The position numbers and the translations under genes are program-made. From positions 1-52,924 of the forward strand of contig DASTRL010000034.1 of assembly GCA_035761265.1 (NCBI GenBank): 52,924 bases of DNA, in the 5' to 3' direction. The stretch's first letter is position 1; each line of letters begins with the position of its first letter. This document shows positions 25,562-34,928 of this stretch, in pieces. The notes below the pieces were generated by a model. It was not told where the DNA came from, ran no database searches, and saw only the letters and a program-made list of their open reading frames with translations. This DNA comes from CADEED01 sp035761265 (GTDB lineage: Bacteria; Pseudomonadota; Gammaproteobacteria; Steroidobacterales; Steroidobacteraceae).

Positions 25562-26254
25562 GTGAGCCGCACGACCGCCAATCCATGGATCGCAGCGCTG
25601 TACGCCGCCGCCATCGGCGCGGCGCGGCCCGCGGCGGCGGTGAGCCTCGCCGTCACCAGTCCCGCGCAGCCCATTCCCGCAGCCGGGCTCGCCGACGCGC
25701 CGGCGAGCGCCGTCGAAACCAAGGCGATCGAGAGCTGGTCGGCGGGCAGCGCCACGCTGGTTCCGATGATGGCCGCGGACGCCGCCGCCATGACCGTCTC
25801 GAATCCCGATTCGCCGGCGGATGCCGCCGCGGGCGCCGTGGGCAGGCCATTGGACGACATGGCCTTCCTCAGGCAGGCGACCGAAGGTGCGCGCCGGGAG
25901 ATCGGCGCGGCACGTGACGCGCTGCCGAAACTGCGCAATCCCGAGCTCAAACGACTCGCCGAAATGCTGCTCGACGACCACAGCGAATCGAACGCACGGC
26001 TGTCGCGCATCGCCGCGAGCAAGGGTTGGGCGCTGCCGCCGGCGCAGCCGGCGCAGCCGCCTGCCGCGGGCACCGCCAGCAGCAGCTTCGATGCCCGCTG
26101 GACCGCCGACATGATCGCCGGCCACGAGCGCTCGTTGGCGCTGTATCGCGCCCAGGCGCAGAACGGCGAAGACCGCGAGCTGCGCCAATACGCCAGCGAC
26201 ACGCTGCCCATCATCGAGCACCACCTGGCGCAACTGAGGAATTTGCAGCAATGA
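25562..26254 (+). CDS. DUF4142 domain protein (second copy)
   Basis: The 230-residue protein has a weak signal-like N-terminus (NPWIAALYAAAIGAARPAAA), then an Ala/Pro-rich stretch. The DUF4142 helices follow (DDMAFLRQATEGARREIGAA, LKRLAEMLLDDHSESNARLS, IAASKGWALPP, MIAGHERSLALYRAQAQNGE). It is a divergent paralogue of the protein at 23896-24456, longer at the N-terminus. The start is GTG. Its stop overlaps the start of a small membrane protein gene (ATGA at 26251-26254), so the two are translated together. The function is unknown. Confidence 0.75.
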   Translation: MSRTTANPWIAALYAAAIGAARPAAAVSLAVTSPAQPIPAAGLADAPASAVETKAIESWSAGSATLVPMMAADAAAMTVSNPDSPADAAAGAVGRPLDDMAFLRQATEGARREIGAARDALPKLRNPELKRLAEMLLDDHSESNARLSRIAASKGWALPPAQPAQPPAAGTASSSFDARWTADMIAGHERSLALYRAQAQNGEDRELRQYASDTLPIIEHHLAQLRNLQQ

Positions 26255-26481
26255 AACGCACGGAGAACAGGATGCTGACCATGAGGATCATCAAACTACT
26301 CGGCCTTGCCGGCGTGGCGGTGCTGGCGGCCGCCTGGATGGCGGACCGCATGCAGCGCCGCGCGGAGCTGGAGCGCCGGCGGCTCGCCGAGGAGCTCGAG
26401 CGCGAACGTTGGGAAAGCGAGGGCGGCGCGAGCCACACGGGCCCGGCGACCGCGAACTCGGTGTCGGCGACGGCACACTGA
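26251..26481 (+). CDS. Small single-pass membrane protein
   Basis: This 76-residue hypothetical protein has one hydrophobic segment (about 13-29, IKLLGLAGVAVLAAAWM) followed by a strongly charged Arg/Glu helix (MQRRAELERRRLAEELERER). That is the layout of a small membrane-anchored scaffold. The start overlaps the DUF4142 stop, and a strong terminator follows 18 nt after its stop, so it closes this short operon. No family is recognised. Confidence 0.6.
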   Translation: MKRTENRMLTMRIIKLLGLAGVAVLAAAWMADRMQRRAELERRRLAEELERERWESEGGASHTGPATANSVSATAH

Positions 26482-26498
26482 GCCGCCCGCAGGATCAC

Positions 26499-26530
26499 GG
26501 GGGCGGGCCTGCAGGGGCCCGCCCCTTTTT
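26499..26530 (+). terminator. Intrinsic terminator after the DUF4142 operon
   Basis: A 10-bp GC stem, GGGGCGGGCC (26500-26509) with 26516-26525, a 6-nt loop and a run of five T follow. It lies between the small membrane protein gene and the convergent MscS gene, whose stop begins at the last T. Confidence 0.85.
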
Positions 26531-27423
26531 CATGCCCGCGTGACCGCGGGCGGCCCTTCCGGCGGGCGCGCGGCCGGCGGCAGCCGGTCGAGCACCGTGA
26601 CGGTGTTGCGGGGTTGCTGGATGTCGTGATGATCGAAAGCCTGCTTGAGCCGCAGCAGGAATTCACGCTTGACGTTCGACTGTTCGAGCGCGCGCACTTT
26701 CATGCGCGCGCGCAGCGTGATGCCGCCGGCATTCCAGGTTTCGATGCCGGCGATCTCCAGGTCATCCATGATCCGGGGGGCGTATAGCGCATGCGCGCGC
26801 ATCTGCGCGCCGATCTCGCGCATCACCTGGATCACGGGCTCGATCGGCTGGTCGAGCGCGATCAGCACGTCGACCACCGCATACGCATGCCCGCGGCTCG
26901 CGCTCGTCACCACGCCGATCTCGCCGTTGGGCACGAAGTGCACGTTGCCCTCGTAGTCGCGCAGCTGCACGTAGCGCAGTGTCATGTCCTCCACCAGCCC
27001 GCTCTTGCCCGCGATCTCCACCACGTCGCCCTGGCGGATCTGGTTGCCGGCCAGCAGGAAGAAGCCGCGGAAGAAGTCCTTGACCAGCGACTGTGCGCCG
27101 AAGGCGATGGCGATGCCGGCGACGCCGGCCGTGGCGAGGAACGGCAGGACCGAGATGCCGAGAGCGTTGAAGATGGCGAGCGTCGCCAGGGCCGCGATCA
27201 GCGTGGTCGCGAGCTTGCGCAGCACGTTGCTGACGGTCGCGGCGCGTTTGCGCGCCTCGACGTCCTGGGCATGCAGCGCCGTGAATCTTTCCAGTCCGCC
27301 GATCAGGCGGCGGGCGATGTACACCAGGACGAAAGTGATGAGCAGGATGCCGGCGATGCGTCCACCCGCCTGGATCCAGTCGGTGCGCGTGAACCAGCGC
27401 ACCATCTGTTGTTCTTGTTCCAT
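26530..27423 (-). CDS. MscS family mechanosensitive channel
   Basis: The 297-residue inner-membrane protein has three hydrophobic segments (about 20-40, 66-86, 90-112). The third is the pore helix, AGVAGIAIAFGAQSLVKDFF, with the Ala/Gly spacing typical of MscS. The beta domain follows (GDVVEIAGKSGLVEDM near 130) and a cytoplasmic alpha/beta domain. It would open under membrane tension and release solutes on osmotic downshock. The C-terminal tail is Pro-rich. It is transcribed toward the terminator shared with the DUF4142 operon and fits the osmotic and envelope-stress theme of the region. Confidence 0.92.
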   Translation of the reverse strand: MEQEQQMVRWFTRTDWIQAGGRIAGILLITFVLVYIARRLIGGLERFTALHAQDVEARKRAATVSNVLRKLATTLIAALATLAIFNALGISVLPFLATAGVAGIAIAFGAQSLVKDFFRGFFLLAGNQIRQGDVVEIAGKSGLVEDMTLRYVQLRDYEGNVHFVPNGEIGVVTSASRGHAYAVVDVLIALDQPIEPVIQVMREIGAQMRAHALYAPRIMDDLEIAGIETWNAGGITLRARMKVRALEQSNVKREFLLRLKQAFDHHDIQQPRNTVTVLDRLPPAARPPEGPPAVTRA

Positions 27424-27533
27424 GGCGCGCGAAAGTAGCGCACCGGCGTCCTTCGTGCACGCGGCTGCATCCTACAGACCCCGGCTGCGACGTCCGAAAG
27501 GCGGCGGTGCCGTCACCGGGACATCATGCGGGC

Positions 27534-27830
27534 GTGAACTTTCGCGAGGAAAGGGTCTCGAAGGCGGCGCTGATCGGCGCGCTGCTGGCGGTGGGATTGT
27601 TAGATCCGGGGCCGTCGAGCGCGCCACGCAGTACCGAGCGGATGAGTTCCGCCTCGCTGGCGCAGGCCGAGCCCCCGCCGCTGCCGGTGTCTGCCGCCCT
27701 CGGGTCTTCCGCCCCGTCCAGCTGCACGAATCCGCCGCGCGAATTGCGTTTCGAGATGATCCGGACCCAGGCCGAGGCCTATTCGCCGCCGGTGGCGCGA
27801 CCGGTGTGCCTGGCGGTGTATCGCCCGTGA
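27534..27830 (+). CDS. Hypothetical exported small protein
   Basis: This candidate gene of about 98 residues starts with GTG at 27534 (another GTG is at 27507). It has a hydrophobic stretch, KAALIGALLAVGLL, which could be a signal peptide, then a Ser/Pro-rich low-complexity mature part with two cysteines. No family is recognised. It contains a TTG-TTA leucine pair that is rare in this GC-rich DNA. The support is only an open frame with a plausible signal sequence in an otherwise empty gap, so it may not be real. Confidence 0.3.
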   Translation: MNFREERVSKAALIGALLAVGLLDPGPSSAPRSTERMSSASLAQAEPPPLPVSAALGSSAPSSCTNPPRELRFEMIRTQAEAYSPPVARPVCLAVYRP

Positions 27831-27885
27831 GCGTGCCGTCCGCCGGAAGCCGCCATCTGGCCGGCCCCGGCGGACGAACCCGCCT

Positions 27886-28155
27886 TCAACGCACGCGGCG
27901 GCGCGTGATCAGGTTGACGATGGCCAGCAGGACCACCGCGCCGAGGAAGGAAACCAGCAGTCCCGGCAGGCTGATGTCGCCGGAATTGATGGTGCCCGCG
28001 CCCACCAGCGGGCTGATCAGCCAGCCGCCGAGCAGTGCGCCGACGATACCGACGACGATGTTGAGGATGATGCCCTGACTACCGTCCGTGCGCATCACGA
28101 GGCTGGCGAGCCAGCCGATGACTCCACCGATGATCAACCACAAGATGATTCCCAT
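27886..28155 (-). CDS. GlsB/YeaQ/YmgE family stress-response membrane protein
   Basis: The 89-residue protein has three hydrophobic segments and the family motifs LIIGGVIGWLASLVM, a central Gly-rich helix NIVVGIVGALLGGWLI, and a C-terminal membrane helix before TRRRVR. These small inner-membrane proteins are widespread and linked to general stress responses; the molecular role is unknown. It lies 49 nt after the sigma-54 activator on the same strand. A TAAGGAGACGTC site precedes the ATG. Confidence 0.92.
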   Translation of the reverse strand: MGIILWLIIGGVIGWLASLVMRTDGSQGIILNIVVGIVGALLGGWLISPLVGAGTINSGDISLPGLLVSFLGAVVLLAIVNLITRRRVR

Positions 28156-28204
28156 GACGTCTCCTTAGCTCCGATTGCTTCTGCGATTGCCCTGCTTGCT
28201 CCGA

Positions 28205-29134
<930 letters not shown>

Positions 29135-29251
29135 GGCCGGGGAAGTGCCGATGAGCCGCAGCGCGCAATCGTCGACCGCGCCGGGAGCGGCATGCGCGCG
29201 GGGCGCGGCCGGCGGATAGCCCTCCGCGAGCCCCGCGCCGATGTCCGTCGA

Positions 29252-29278
29252 CTAGAACTCCCCGGCCGGCATTTTCAT
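29252..29278 (-). other. Coupled start and in-frame amber codon at the head of the activator gene
   Basis: ATG at 29278-29276 overlaps the TGA of the OmpA-like gene (ATGA). It is followed by seven further codons and then TAG at 29254-29252, all in the frame of the AAA+ domain. No ATG, GTG or TTG occurs between this TAG and the internal ATG at 29134. The layout suggests a recent nonsense mutation of a once-coupled gene. Confidence 0.6.
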
Positions 29279-30171
29279 GGCGAACCCGATGCGGTGCGTC
29301 CCGGTATGCTCTCGTCGCCATTGGAGACGATGATCTCCACGCGGCGATTGAGCTGCCGGCTTCCCGGGCTCGAATTGCTGGCCTTCGGGAAGTCTTCGCC
29401 GTAGCCCAATGCGCGCACGCGGTCCGCCGCGATGCCGCGCTGCATGATGGCCATGGCCACCGCGTCCGCACGCTTCTGCGACAGCTCCATGTTGTATGCG
29501 TCGCTGCCCTGGCTGTCGGTGAAGCCTTCGATCTGCACCTTGCGCTCCGGGTGCTCGCTCAGGAATTGCGCGACCTGCTCGATGGGGCGCGCGGCCCCCG
29601 GCTTGAGCTCCGCGCGACCGGTATCGAACAGCACGTCCCCGAGCGTGAGCACGATGCCGCGCGAGGTCTGCGAGGCCTGCATGTCCTCGAGTTGTCTGGC
29701 CAGGCGCTGCGACTCGGCCTGCGCCTGAGCCACCTGTTGCTGCGCATCCTGCGCCTGCGCCCGCGCATCCTGCGCCGCGTTGCGCGCCCGTTGTGCCTCG
29801 CGCTCGCGCGCCGAGAGCAGGATCTGCTGGCGCTCGGTCTCACCGGCCTTGATGCGCGCCATGGCGACCTGCTCCTGCGCGCGCTGCCCGGCGATGCGCG
29901 CCGTCTGCATGGCTAGATAGGCGTAGTGCGCCGTGATCTTGTCCGTGGCGCCCTTTTCCTTCGCGGCACCCTCGGCGTTGGTCAGCAGCTGGCGCGCGCG
30001 ATTCAGCTCGTTCGCCGAGTACTTCGTGACGTCCGGATCCGACTCCGCCTGGGTCACGGCATTGCGCGCCTCGGGCAGCAGCCCGGCGTCTTTCGGGGCG
30101 GTCTGGCAGGCGGCGAGCGCCAGCATGGCCATGACGGAAGCAGTGGTGAGCGCGGAAGTCATGCGTTTCAT
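29275..30171 (-). CDS. OmpA-family lipoprotein with N-terminal DUF4398 domain
   Basis: The 298-residue protein has a lipoprotein signal with lipobox ALAAC (C22). It continues with a DUF4398 region (about 25-110), a long Gln/Ala-rich coiled coil (about 110-165), and a C-terminal OmpA peptidoglycan-binding domain (about 175-285, with LTLGDVLFDTGRAELKPGAA, GFTDSQGSDAYNMELSQKRA and LNRRVEIIVSN). It would tether the outer membrane to the cell wall. It is followed by the sigma-54 activator, whose original start overlaps its stop, and preceded by a second DUF4398 lipoprotein 10 nt upstream. Confidence 0.9.
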   Translation of the reverse strand: MKRMTSALTTASVMAMLALAACQTAPKDAGLLPEARNAVTQAESDPDVTKYSANELNRARQLLTNAEGAAKEKGATDKITAHYAYLAMQTARIAGQRAQEQVAMARIKAGETERQQILLSAREREAQRARNAAQDARAQAQDAQQQVAQAQAESQRLARQLEDMQASQTSRGIVLTLGDVLFDTGRAELKPGAARPIEQVAQFLSEHPERKVQIEGFTDSQGSDAYNMELSQKRADAVAMAIMQRGIAADRVRALGYGEDFPKASNSSPGSRQLNRRVEIIVSNGDESIPGRTASGSP

Positions 30172-30181
30172 CGCGAAGTCC

Positions 30182-30616
30182 TCAGTTCGATGGCGGGGTC
30201 TGCGAGGGCACGGGAGCGCTGGCGCCGGTTCCGGCGCCGCCGGCTTCGGTGCCGTTGCGCAGCGCTTCGTTGCGCAGATCGCGCAGCCCGGCTTCCATCT
30301 GGTCGACGAGCTGCTGTTGCTGCTTGGCGCGGGCCGTCGACTCGGCGAGTTGCGCGTCGACGTCGGCCTGGTCGGCCATGCGCGCCGCGATGTCGGCGTC
30401 GTGCTTGTCCGCCGCGGCCTGCGCGGCGGCGAGCTTGTTGCGCGCGGTGGTGAGTTCCACCTGCGCGAACTGCGCGGCCTGCGCCTGCTCGGCCCGCTGC
30501 ACGGCGGTCTGCGCCACCGCGAGTTTTTCCACGGGCATGGGTGCGGTGGCGCACGCGACGATGCCGAATGCCACTGCGCACCACAGTGCGTTGCGAATTC
30601 CTGTCATGGTGATCAT
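30182..30616 (-). CDS. DUF4398 domain lipoprotein
   Basis: The 144-residue protein has a lipoprotein signal (lipobox GIVAC, C22) followed by a helical Ala/Gln-rich domain of the DUF4398 type: EKLAVAQTAVQRAEQAQAAQ, ELTTARNKLAAAQAAADKHD. It ends in a Gly/Ala/Pro-rich tail. The same domain is fused to OmpA in the next gene, which suggests that the two interact through these helices in the periplasm. Translation could begin at the ATG at 30616 or 30607. The TAG of the CsbD gene lies just 2 nt before the first. Confidence 0.85.
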   Translation of the reverse strand: MITMTGIRNALWCAVAFGIVACATAPMPVEKLAVAQTAVQRAEQAQAAQFAQVELTTARNKLAAAQAAADKHDADIAARMADQADVDAQLAESTARAKQQQQLVDQMEAGLRDLRNEALRNGTEAGGAGTGASAPVPSQTPPSN

Positions 30617-30618
30617 GT

Positions 30619-30894
30619 CTAGCCCCGTCCATTCATGCCGCTCGATTCATCGTCGTCATCCAGGATCAGTTCGGCCTCGTCGAACTCCTCGACCGCCAGC
30701 AGGTTGCGCTCCCAGTTGCGCAACTGCCGTTCTGCTTCGACGCGCCCGAGCCCGTACGACTCCTGGATCCGGCGCACGAGCCGGTCGCGGCGACCCGCAA
30801 TCCGGTCGAGCTCGTCGTTGGTGAGCCGTCCCCAGCGCTCCTGGATGCGGGCCCGCCAATGCGCCCAGTTGCCCGAAATGCGATCCCAATCCAT
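30619..30894 (-). CDS. CsbD family stress protein
   Basis: The 91-residue protein has the CsbD pattern: MDWDRISGNWAHWRARIQER, GRLTNDELDRIAGRRDRLV, then IQESYGLGRVEAERQLRNW. CsbD-like proteins are small, hydrophilic and induced by general, osmotic or phosphate stress; the mechanism is unknown. The C-terminal tail is very acidic (a run of Asp). The ATG at 30894 matches the usual start of the family; an upstream ATG at 30948 would add 18 unlike residues. It is the first gene of the CsbD-DUF4398-OmpA-activator-GlsB run. Confidence 0.85.
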   Translation of the reverse strand: MDWDRISGNWAHWRARIQERWGRLTNDELDRIAGRRDRLVRRIQESYGLGRVEAERQLRNWERNLLAVEEFDEAELILDDDDESSGMNGRG

Positions 30895-31001
30895 GGCCGC
30901 CCCGTTCGTGCCGATCCTGCGGAAAATATTGTGAAATTCGCGCTGCATCGCCGCGACCGGCATGCACCGGGAATCACGTGGGAGCGCGCACGGCGCCGCT
31001 G

Positions 31002-32115
31002 TCATCGTTTGTCCGACAGCTTCGCGTCGGCCTGCCCGGCGCGGGCGCGCCGGCGCTGGTACAGCTCCATGAGCGGGGTGGCGGAGATGCCGTGCACGAC
31101 GATCGAAGCCGCGACCACGGTCATCACGCCGGACAGCAGCTCCATCGCGCCCTGCCGCACGCCATGGCGCGCGGCGAAGATGGCGTAGTAGACCGAGCCG
31201 ATGCCGCGGATCCCGAACCACGCCAGCAGCCGGCGCGGCGTCCGGGTGCCCGAGTCGCCGAGCGCGCCCAGCCACACCGACAGCGGGCGGATCACGAAGA
31301 ACAGCAGCGCGGCGAGCAGCAGGCCGGCCCGCGACCAGTAGCCGGAGGAGATCATCGCGCCCACCAGCAGCACGACCGCGACTTCCAGGATGCGCTCGAG
31401 CTGCTCGTTGACGTTGAGCATGCTGGGCGTGAGCGGCGACTCACCGTCGGGCCCGGGCGCGCAGGCGGCGAACGCCGTGCGCGACCGTGGTGCCGACCAG
31501 GAATCCGATCGCGAGCCCGCCGGCTCCGCTCCACAGCAGATCGACGCCGAGCCAGCGCAGTCCATACGTGCCGAGGTCGTGCGCGCCGAGCAGCCCGAGT
31601 CCGAGCAGCAGGAACGGATATGCGGTGCCGTCGTTGAGCCCGCCCTCGCCGGTCAGTGCGAAGCGCAGCGTGTCCCGATCCTCGAGATCGCGCAGCTGCA
31701 CGTCGGAGGCCAGCACCGGATCGGTGGGCGCCAGGCTCGCGCCCAGCACCAGCGCAAGTCCGGGCGACAGGTCGAGCAGCCAATAGCCCGTGGCCGCGAC
31801 CGCCACGATGGTCGCCACCATGGTAAGCGTCGCGAGTCGCAGCGGCAGGCTCCAGCGCCAGTCCCCCACCGGCACGCGCAGCTTCACACCGACGGTGAAC
31901 AGCGCGATCAACAGCACGATCTCGGTGACGGATTCGAGCGGCGCGAGGAAGCGCATGGGATTCAGCTCGAACACGCCGAACGTCGCCGGCCCGAGCGCGA
32001 AGCCGACCAGCAGGTAGATCAACGCCAGGCTCACCGGCAGCCGATCGATCAACCGGCCCAGCAATGCCACCGCGATCAGCAGCGCGCCGACCAGCAGGTA
32101 CCAGAATTCACCCAT
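31002..32115 (-). pseudogene. CPA1 cation:proton antiporter, disrupted by internal deletion and frameshift
   Basis: The first part (32115-31441, 224 codons) has YLLVGFALGPATFGVF, the ion-site stretch LAPTDPVLASDV and LTGEGGLNDGTAYPF, and stops soon after VGTTVAHGVRRLRA. The second part, in another frame (coding from about 31480 to 31002), resumes at NVNEQLERILEVAVVLLVG and continues through WFGIRGIGSVYYAIFA and VHGISATPLMELY. Intact relatives have about 60-75 residues between these points, covering two membrane helices, which are missing here. Both a deletion and a frame change are therefore needed to explain the locus. The second half could restart at the ATG of its NVNEQLE segment, but a working channel is unlikely. 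Confidence 0.72.
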
Positions 32116-32451
32116 CCGGCGAGCCTGACGGAAGGGCGGCGCTCGCACCCTACGCGGGCACCGACTTCGACGTCGGCCGGCGCCGGCGCGCGCCGTCAGC
32201 CCGCGACCCGATCGCGTGCGCTGTCCCCCTTCGGCGACCAGCAAGCGCCTGATTCTGGATAGAGTGCCTGCGACTGTCGCCGTGCGGCGCCGCCCCGGCG
32301 GCGCGATTGTCGCCGCGCGCAGGCACCTGCCCGGGCGCGCCGGCCCGCGGCGCGCACGGTGGCCGCGACAAGTGACTGATATCTAACTACCGGCGGCCGG
32401 CTGGCACGCAACCTGCTAGATCCGGACGTCGAAACCGAAGGAGATTCCGTG
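32116..32451. other. Intergenic region between the antiporter remnant and the first EF-hand gene
   Basis: No gene is seen. The region is very GC-rich with several short GC palindromes. Near its right end are the octamer CTAACTAC (32383-32390) and a -24/-12 promoter (32401-32417) for the EF-hand gene. Both flanking genes read away from it, so the antiporter promoter must also lie here, but none is recognisable. Confidence 0.6.
32401..32417 (+). promoter_or_regulatory. Sigma-54 (-24/-12) promoter of the first EF-hand gene
   Basis: CTGGCACGCAACCTGCT matches the consensus YTGGCACG-N4-TTGCW with one mismatch, and has the required GG-N10-GC spacing (GG 32403-32404, GC 32415-32416). Transcription would start near 32428, leaving a 24-nt leader with AAGGAG before the ATG at 32452. 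Confidence 0.75.
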
Positions 32452-32745
32452 ATGAACCACCGATTGCTCGCCGCGACCCTGGTCGCGCTGGTCCCGTTGG
32501 CCGGCTTCGCCGGCCAGGACGAGAGGACCCCCGCCCCCTCCACCACCACCCCCAACAGCAGCACCGCCGGGCAGAGCGCCTCGTTCGACACGCTCGACGC
32601 CAACAAGGATGGCCGCATCTCGATGCCCGAGGCGTCCGCGGATCCGAAGCTGGTCGAGAGCTTCTCCACCGCCGACAAGAACGGCGATGGCTATCTCGAC
32701 GCCGAGGAGTACGGCAACAACATGCGTTCTCAACCGCGGCAGTAA
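32452..32745 (+). CDS. Small secreted EF-hand protein
   Basis: The 97-residue protein has a signal peptide (about 1-20, ending GFAGQD), a Thr/Ser/Pro-rich spacer, and two calcium-binding loops: DANKDGRISMPE and DKNGDGYLDAEE. Both have Asp at positions 1, 3 or 5 and Glu at 12, so they should bind calcium in the periplasm. It is a paralogue of the protein at 38581-38901. AAGGAG lies 8 nt before the ATG; a GTG codon directly before it is less likely. It has its own sigma-54 promoter and its own terminator, so it is a single-gene unit. The function is unknown. Confidence 0.87.
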   Translation: MNHRLLAATLVALVPLAGFAGQDERTPAPSTTTPNSSTAGQSASFDTLDANKDGRISMPEASADPKLVESFSTADKNGDGYLDAEEYGNNMRSQPRQ

Positions 32746-32761
32746 GCCGCGGTAGCGTGGA

Positions 32762-32804
32762 CCCCGCCGGCCCCCCGAGGGGGCCGCGCGGGGTTTTTTC
32801 TTTT
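32762..32804 (+). terminator. Intrinsic terminator of the first EF-hand gene
   Basis: A long GC hairpin (left arm 32762-32776, right arm 32779-32793, with one bulge) is followed by TTTTTTCTTTT. It lies 17 nt after the EF-hand stop codon. Confidence 0.85.
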
Positions 32805-32851
32805 GGGATGCCGCTCGCTATCATCGCCCGGCCGGTAGTTGGAGGGGCGGC

Positions 32852-33436
32852 ATGGACGAATCACTCGCGAAGGCGCTGCTCGACATGGAAGCGCGCGACC
32901 AGGCGCTGCGCGGCGAGCTGACGGCCGCTGGCGAGCTGGACAACGGCTATCACCCGCGCCTCGAGGAGCTGCATCGTGCGCACGCCAGCCGGCTGCGCCA
33001 GATCATCGCGGTGTTCGGCTGGCCGGGATCGGCTCTGGTCGGCGAGCACGGCGCGCGCGCCGCGTGGCGCATCGCGCTGCATTCGGCCGCCGAGCCGGCC
33101 TTCATGCGCCAGTGTCGCGACCTGATCGACGCCGCCTCGCAGGGCGGCGACGTGCCGCGCTGGCAATACGCCTTCATCGAAGATCGCATCCGCGTCTACG
33201 AAGGCCGGCCGCAGCGCTACGGCACCCAGTTGCGCAACGGGCCCGGAGGTCTCGAACCCCATCCACTGGAGAACGAAGCGCGCGTCAACAGCATGCGCAT
33301 GCAGGCGGGCCTTCCGCCCTTCGCGCAGAGCCTCGCCAAGGCGCGCAGCCTGCAGCCGGCGATCTCGGAGACGGAAGCGGCGGAACGCGAGGCGGTGGAG
33401 CTGGAATTCCGCCGCACCGCAGGCTGGATCGTCTAG
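32852..33436 (+). CDS. DUF6624 domain protein
   Basis: The 194-residue cytoplasmic protein resembles the DUF6624 family. It has DMEARDQALRGELTAAGELD, RLRQIIAVFGWPGSALVGEH, then AAWRIALHSA, EDRIRVYEGRPQRYGTQLR and NSMRMQAGLPPF. No catalytic motif is known for this family. GGAGGGG 6 nt before the ATG supports the start. Its TAG stop and the TAG of the convergent sugar-porter gene share the palindrome CTAG at 33433-33436, so the two coding regions overlap by 4 bp. Confidence 0.78.
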   Translation: MDESLAKALLDMEARDQALRGELTAAGELDNGYHPRLEELHRAHASRLRQIIAVFGWPGSALVGEHGARAAWRIALHSAAEPAFMRQCRDLIDAASQGGDVPRWQYAFIEDRIRVYEGRPQRYGTQLRNGPGGLEPHPLENEARVNSMRMQAGLPPFAQSLAKARSLQPAISETEAAEREAVELEFRRTAGWIV

Positions 33437-34887
33437 GCCGGGGAATGCTCGCGATCTTCGCGGCGCCACAGCGCGCCGAGATGATCGCTGTCCACGCCGC
33501 GCGTCTCGGGCACGTACTTCATGACGATGAAGGCCGAGATGATGCCGAAGCTGCCGTACAACCAGAACGGGAAGCCGTGGTTCCAGGCGGCGTTCAGTGC
33601 GTCATTTCCCAGCAGCAGCGGGAACGTCGCCGAGACCAGCAGGTTCGCCACCCACTGCGAGGCCACCGCGATGGACATGGCCTGGCCGCGGATCGGCGCC
33701 GGATAGATCTCGGTCATCATGATCCACACGATGGGACCGAAGGAGATGGCGAACCCCGCCAGGTAGCAGCACACGGCCGCGAGCCCGAACGCGCCGGTGT
33801 TCTGCGAATGGAACAACGAACCCAGCGTCAGCATCGACAGCCCCATGATGAGTCCGCCGAAGATCAGCAGCGGCTTGCGCCCCACCTTGTCGACGATGAG
33901 CACCACGACCATGGTGGACATCAGGTTCACGGTACAGGCGACCACGGTTCCGAGGAACGCGCCGTCCATGTGATAGCCCATCTTCGCGAAGATCTCCGGA
34001 CCGTAGTACAGCACGGTATTGATGCCGACGAGCTGCTGGAACACGGACAGCGCCACGCCCACCAGCACCACCCGCCACCCATAGGTGAGCAGCGGCACCG
34101 GCTTCTCCTCGGTCGACTCCGCCGCCAGGTCATCGAGCATGCCCTGCACTTCGGAGGGCTCGGCCGAGCGCGCGAGCTGCCTGCGGGCCTGCTCCATGCG
34201 TCCCTTCTTCACCAGCCAGCTCGGCGATTCCGGCACCGCGAAGCTGAGGTAGAAGAAGGCCGTGGCCGGTATGGCCAGCGACAGCATCATCCAGCGCCAG
34301 CCGGTTTCGAGCACCCACCGTTCATCGCCCTGCAGCGTGATGCCCCAGTTCACGAAGTAGGCGATGGTCATGCCACCGGTGATGGCGATCTGCTGGTAGG
34401 CGCCGAGCTGGCCGCGAACGGCGCTGGGCGCGAATTCGCCCACGTACATGGGCGCGATCATCGACGCGACGCCCACGGCGATACCGCCGATCATGCGGTA
34501 GAAGTTGAACGCCCAGATGGCGTCGGCGCCGGTGCCGCCCGGCGAGCTCGCGCCGAGCTCCGGATAGGCGGAGCCCACCGCCGACACCAGGAACATGACG
34601 GCGGCGAGGATCATCGAGCGCTTGCGGCCGAGGAGGCTGGCCGTGGGCCGCGCGATCAGCGCCCCGATAATCGTGCCGACCAGCGCCGAACACACCGTGA
34701 GCCCCAGCAGTCCATTCGCCGCGGTATTGCTCAGGTTCCGCGGCTCGATGAAATTGTGGTCGATGGCGCCGACCACGCCCGCGATCACCGCGGTGGCATA
34801 GCCGAACAGCAGTGAGCTCAGCGTGGCGACGAAGGTGGTGCCGGTGACGGCCTGGATGTGGCTGGTGGAGACTTTGGCGAGTTTCAT
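33433..34887 (-). CDS. Sugar porter family MFS transporter (XylE/GalP-like)
   Basis: The 484-residue inner-membrane protein has about 12 membrane helices and the sugar-porter signatures: LSSLLFGYATAVIAGVVGA in helix 1, RPTASLLGRKRSMI after helix 2, VPESPSWLVKKGR before the central loop, QQLVGINTVLYYGPEIF in helix 7, and VPETRG near the end. It is nearest in feel to the proton-linked xylose transporter XylE. It likely imports a hexose or pentose. The next gene downstream on its strand reads convergently, and upstream lies a sensor kinase 41 nt away, so it may be co-transcribed with the kinase. Confidence 0.92.
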   Translation of the reverse strand: MKLAKVSTSHIQAVTGTTFVATLSSLLFGYATAVIAGVVGAIDHNFIEPRNLSNTAANGLLGLTVCSALVGTIIGALIARPTASLLGRKRSMILAAVMFLVSAVGSAYPELGASSPGGTGADAIWAFNFYRMIGGIAVGVASMIAPMYVGEFAPSAVRGQLGAYQQIAITGGMTIAYFVNWGITLQGDERWVLETGWRWMMLSLAIPATAFFYLSFAVPESPSWLVKKGRMEQARRQLARSAEPSEVQGMLDDLAAESTEEKPVPLLTYGWRVVLVGVALSVFQQLVGINTVLYYGPEIFAKMGYHMDGAFLGTVVACTVNLMSTMVVVLIVDKVGRKPLLIFGGLIMGLSMLTLGSLFHSQNTGAFGLAAVCCYLAGFAISFGPIVWIMMTEIYPAPIRGQAMSIAVASQWVANLLVSATFPLLLGNDALNAAWNHGFPFWLYGSFGIISAFIVMKYVPETRGVDSDHLGALWRREDREHSPA

Positions 34888-34928
34888 GTCGTGTTACCTG
34901 CGTGGCGGCAGACGAGCCCCATGGCGCT

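Noticed and set aside
30898..30915. Sigma-54-like site (CGGCACG...GGGC) just before the CsbD gene
   Set aside because: Spacing is right but the -12 part is poor and lies only about 4 nt from the start codon, so transcription would begin inside the gene.
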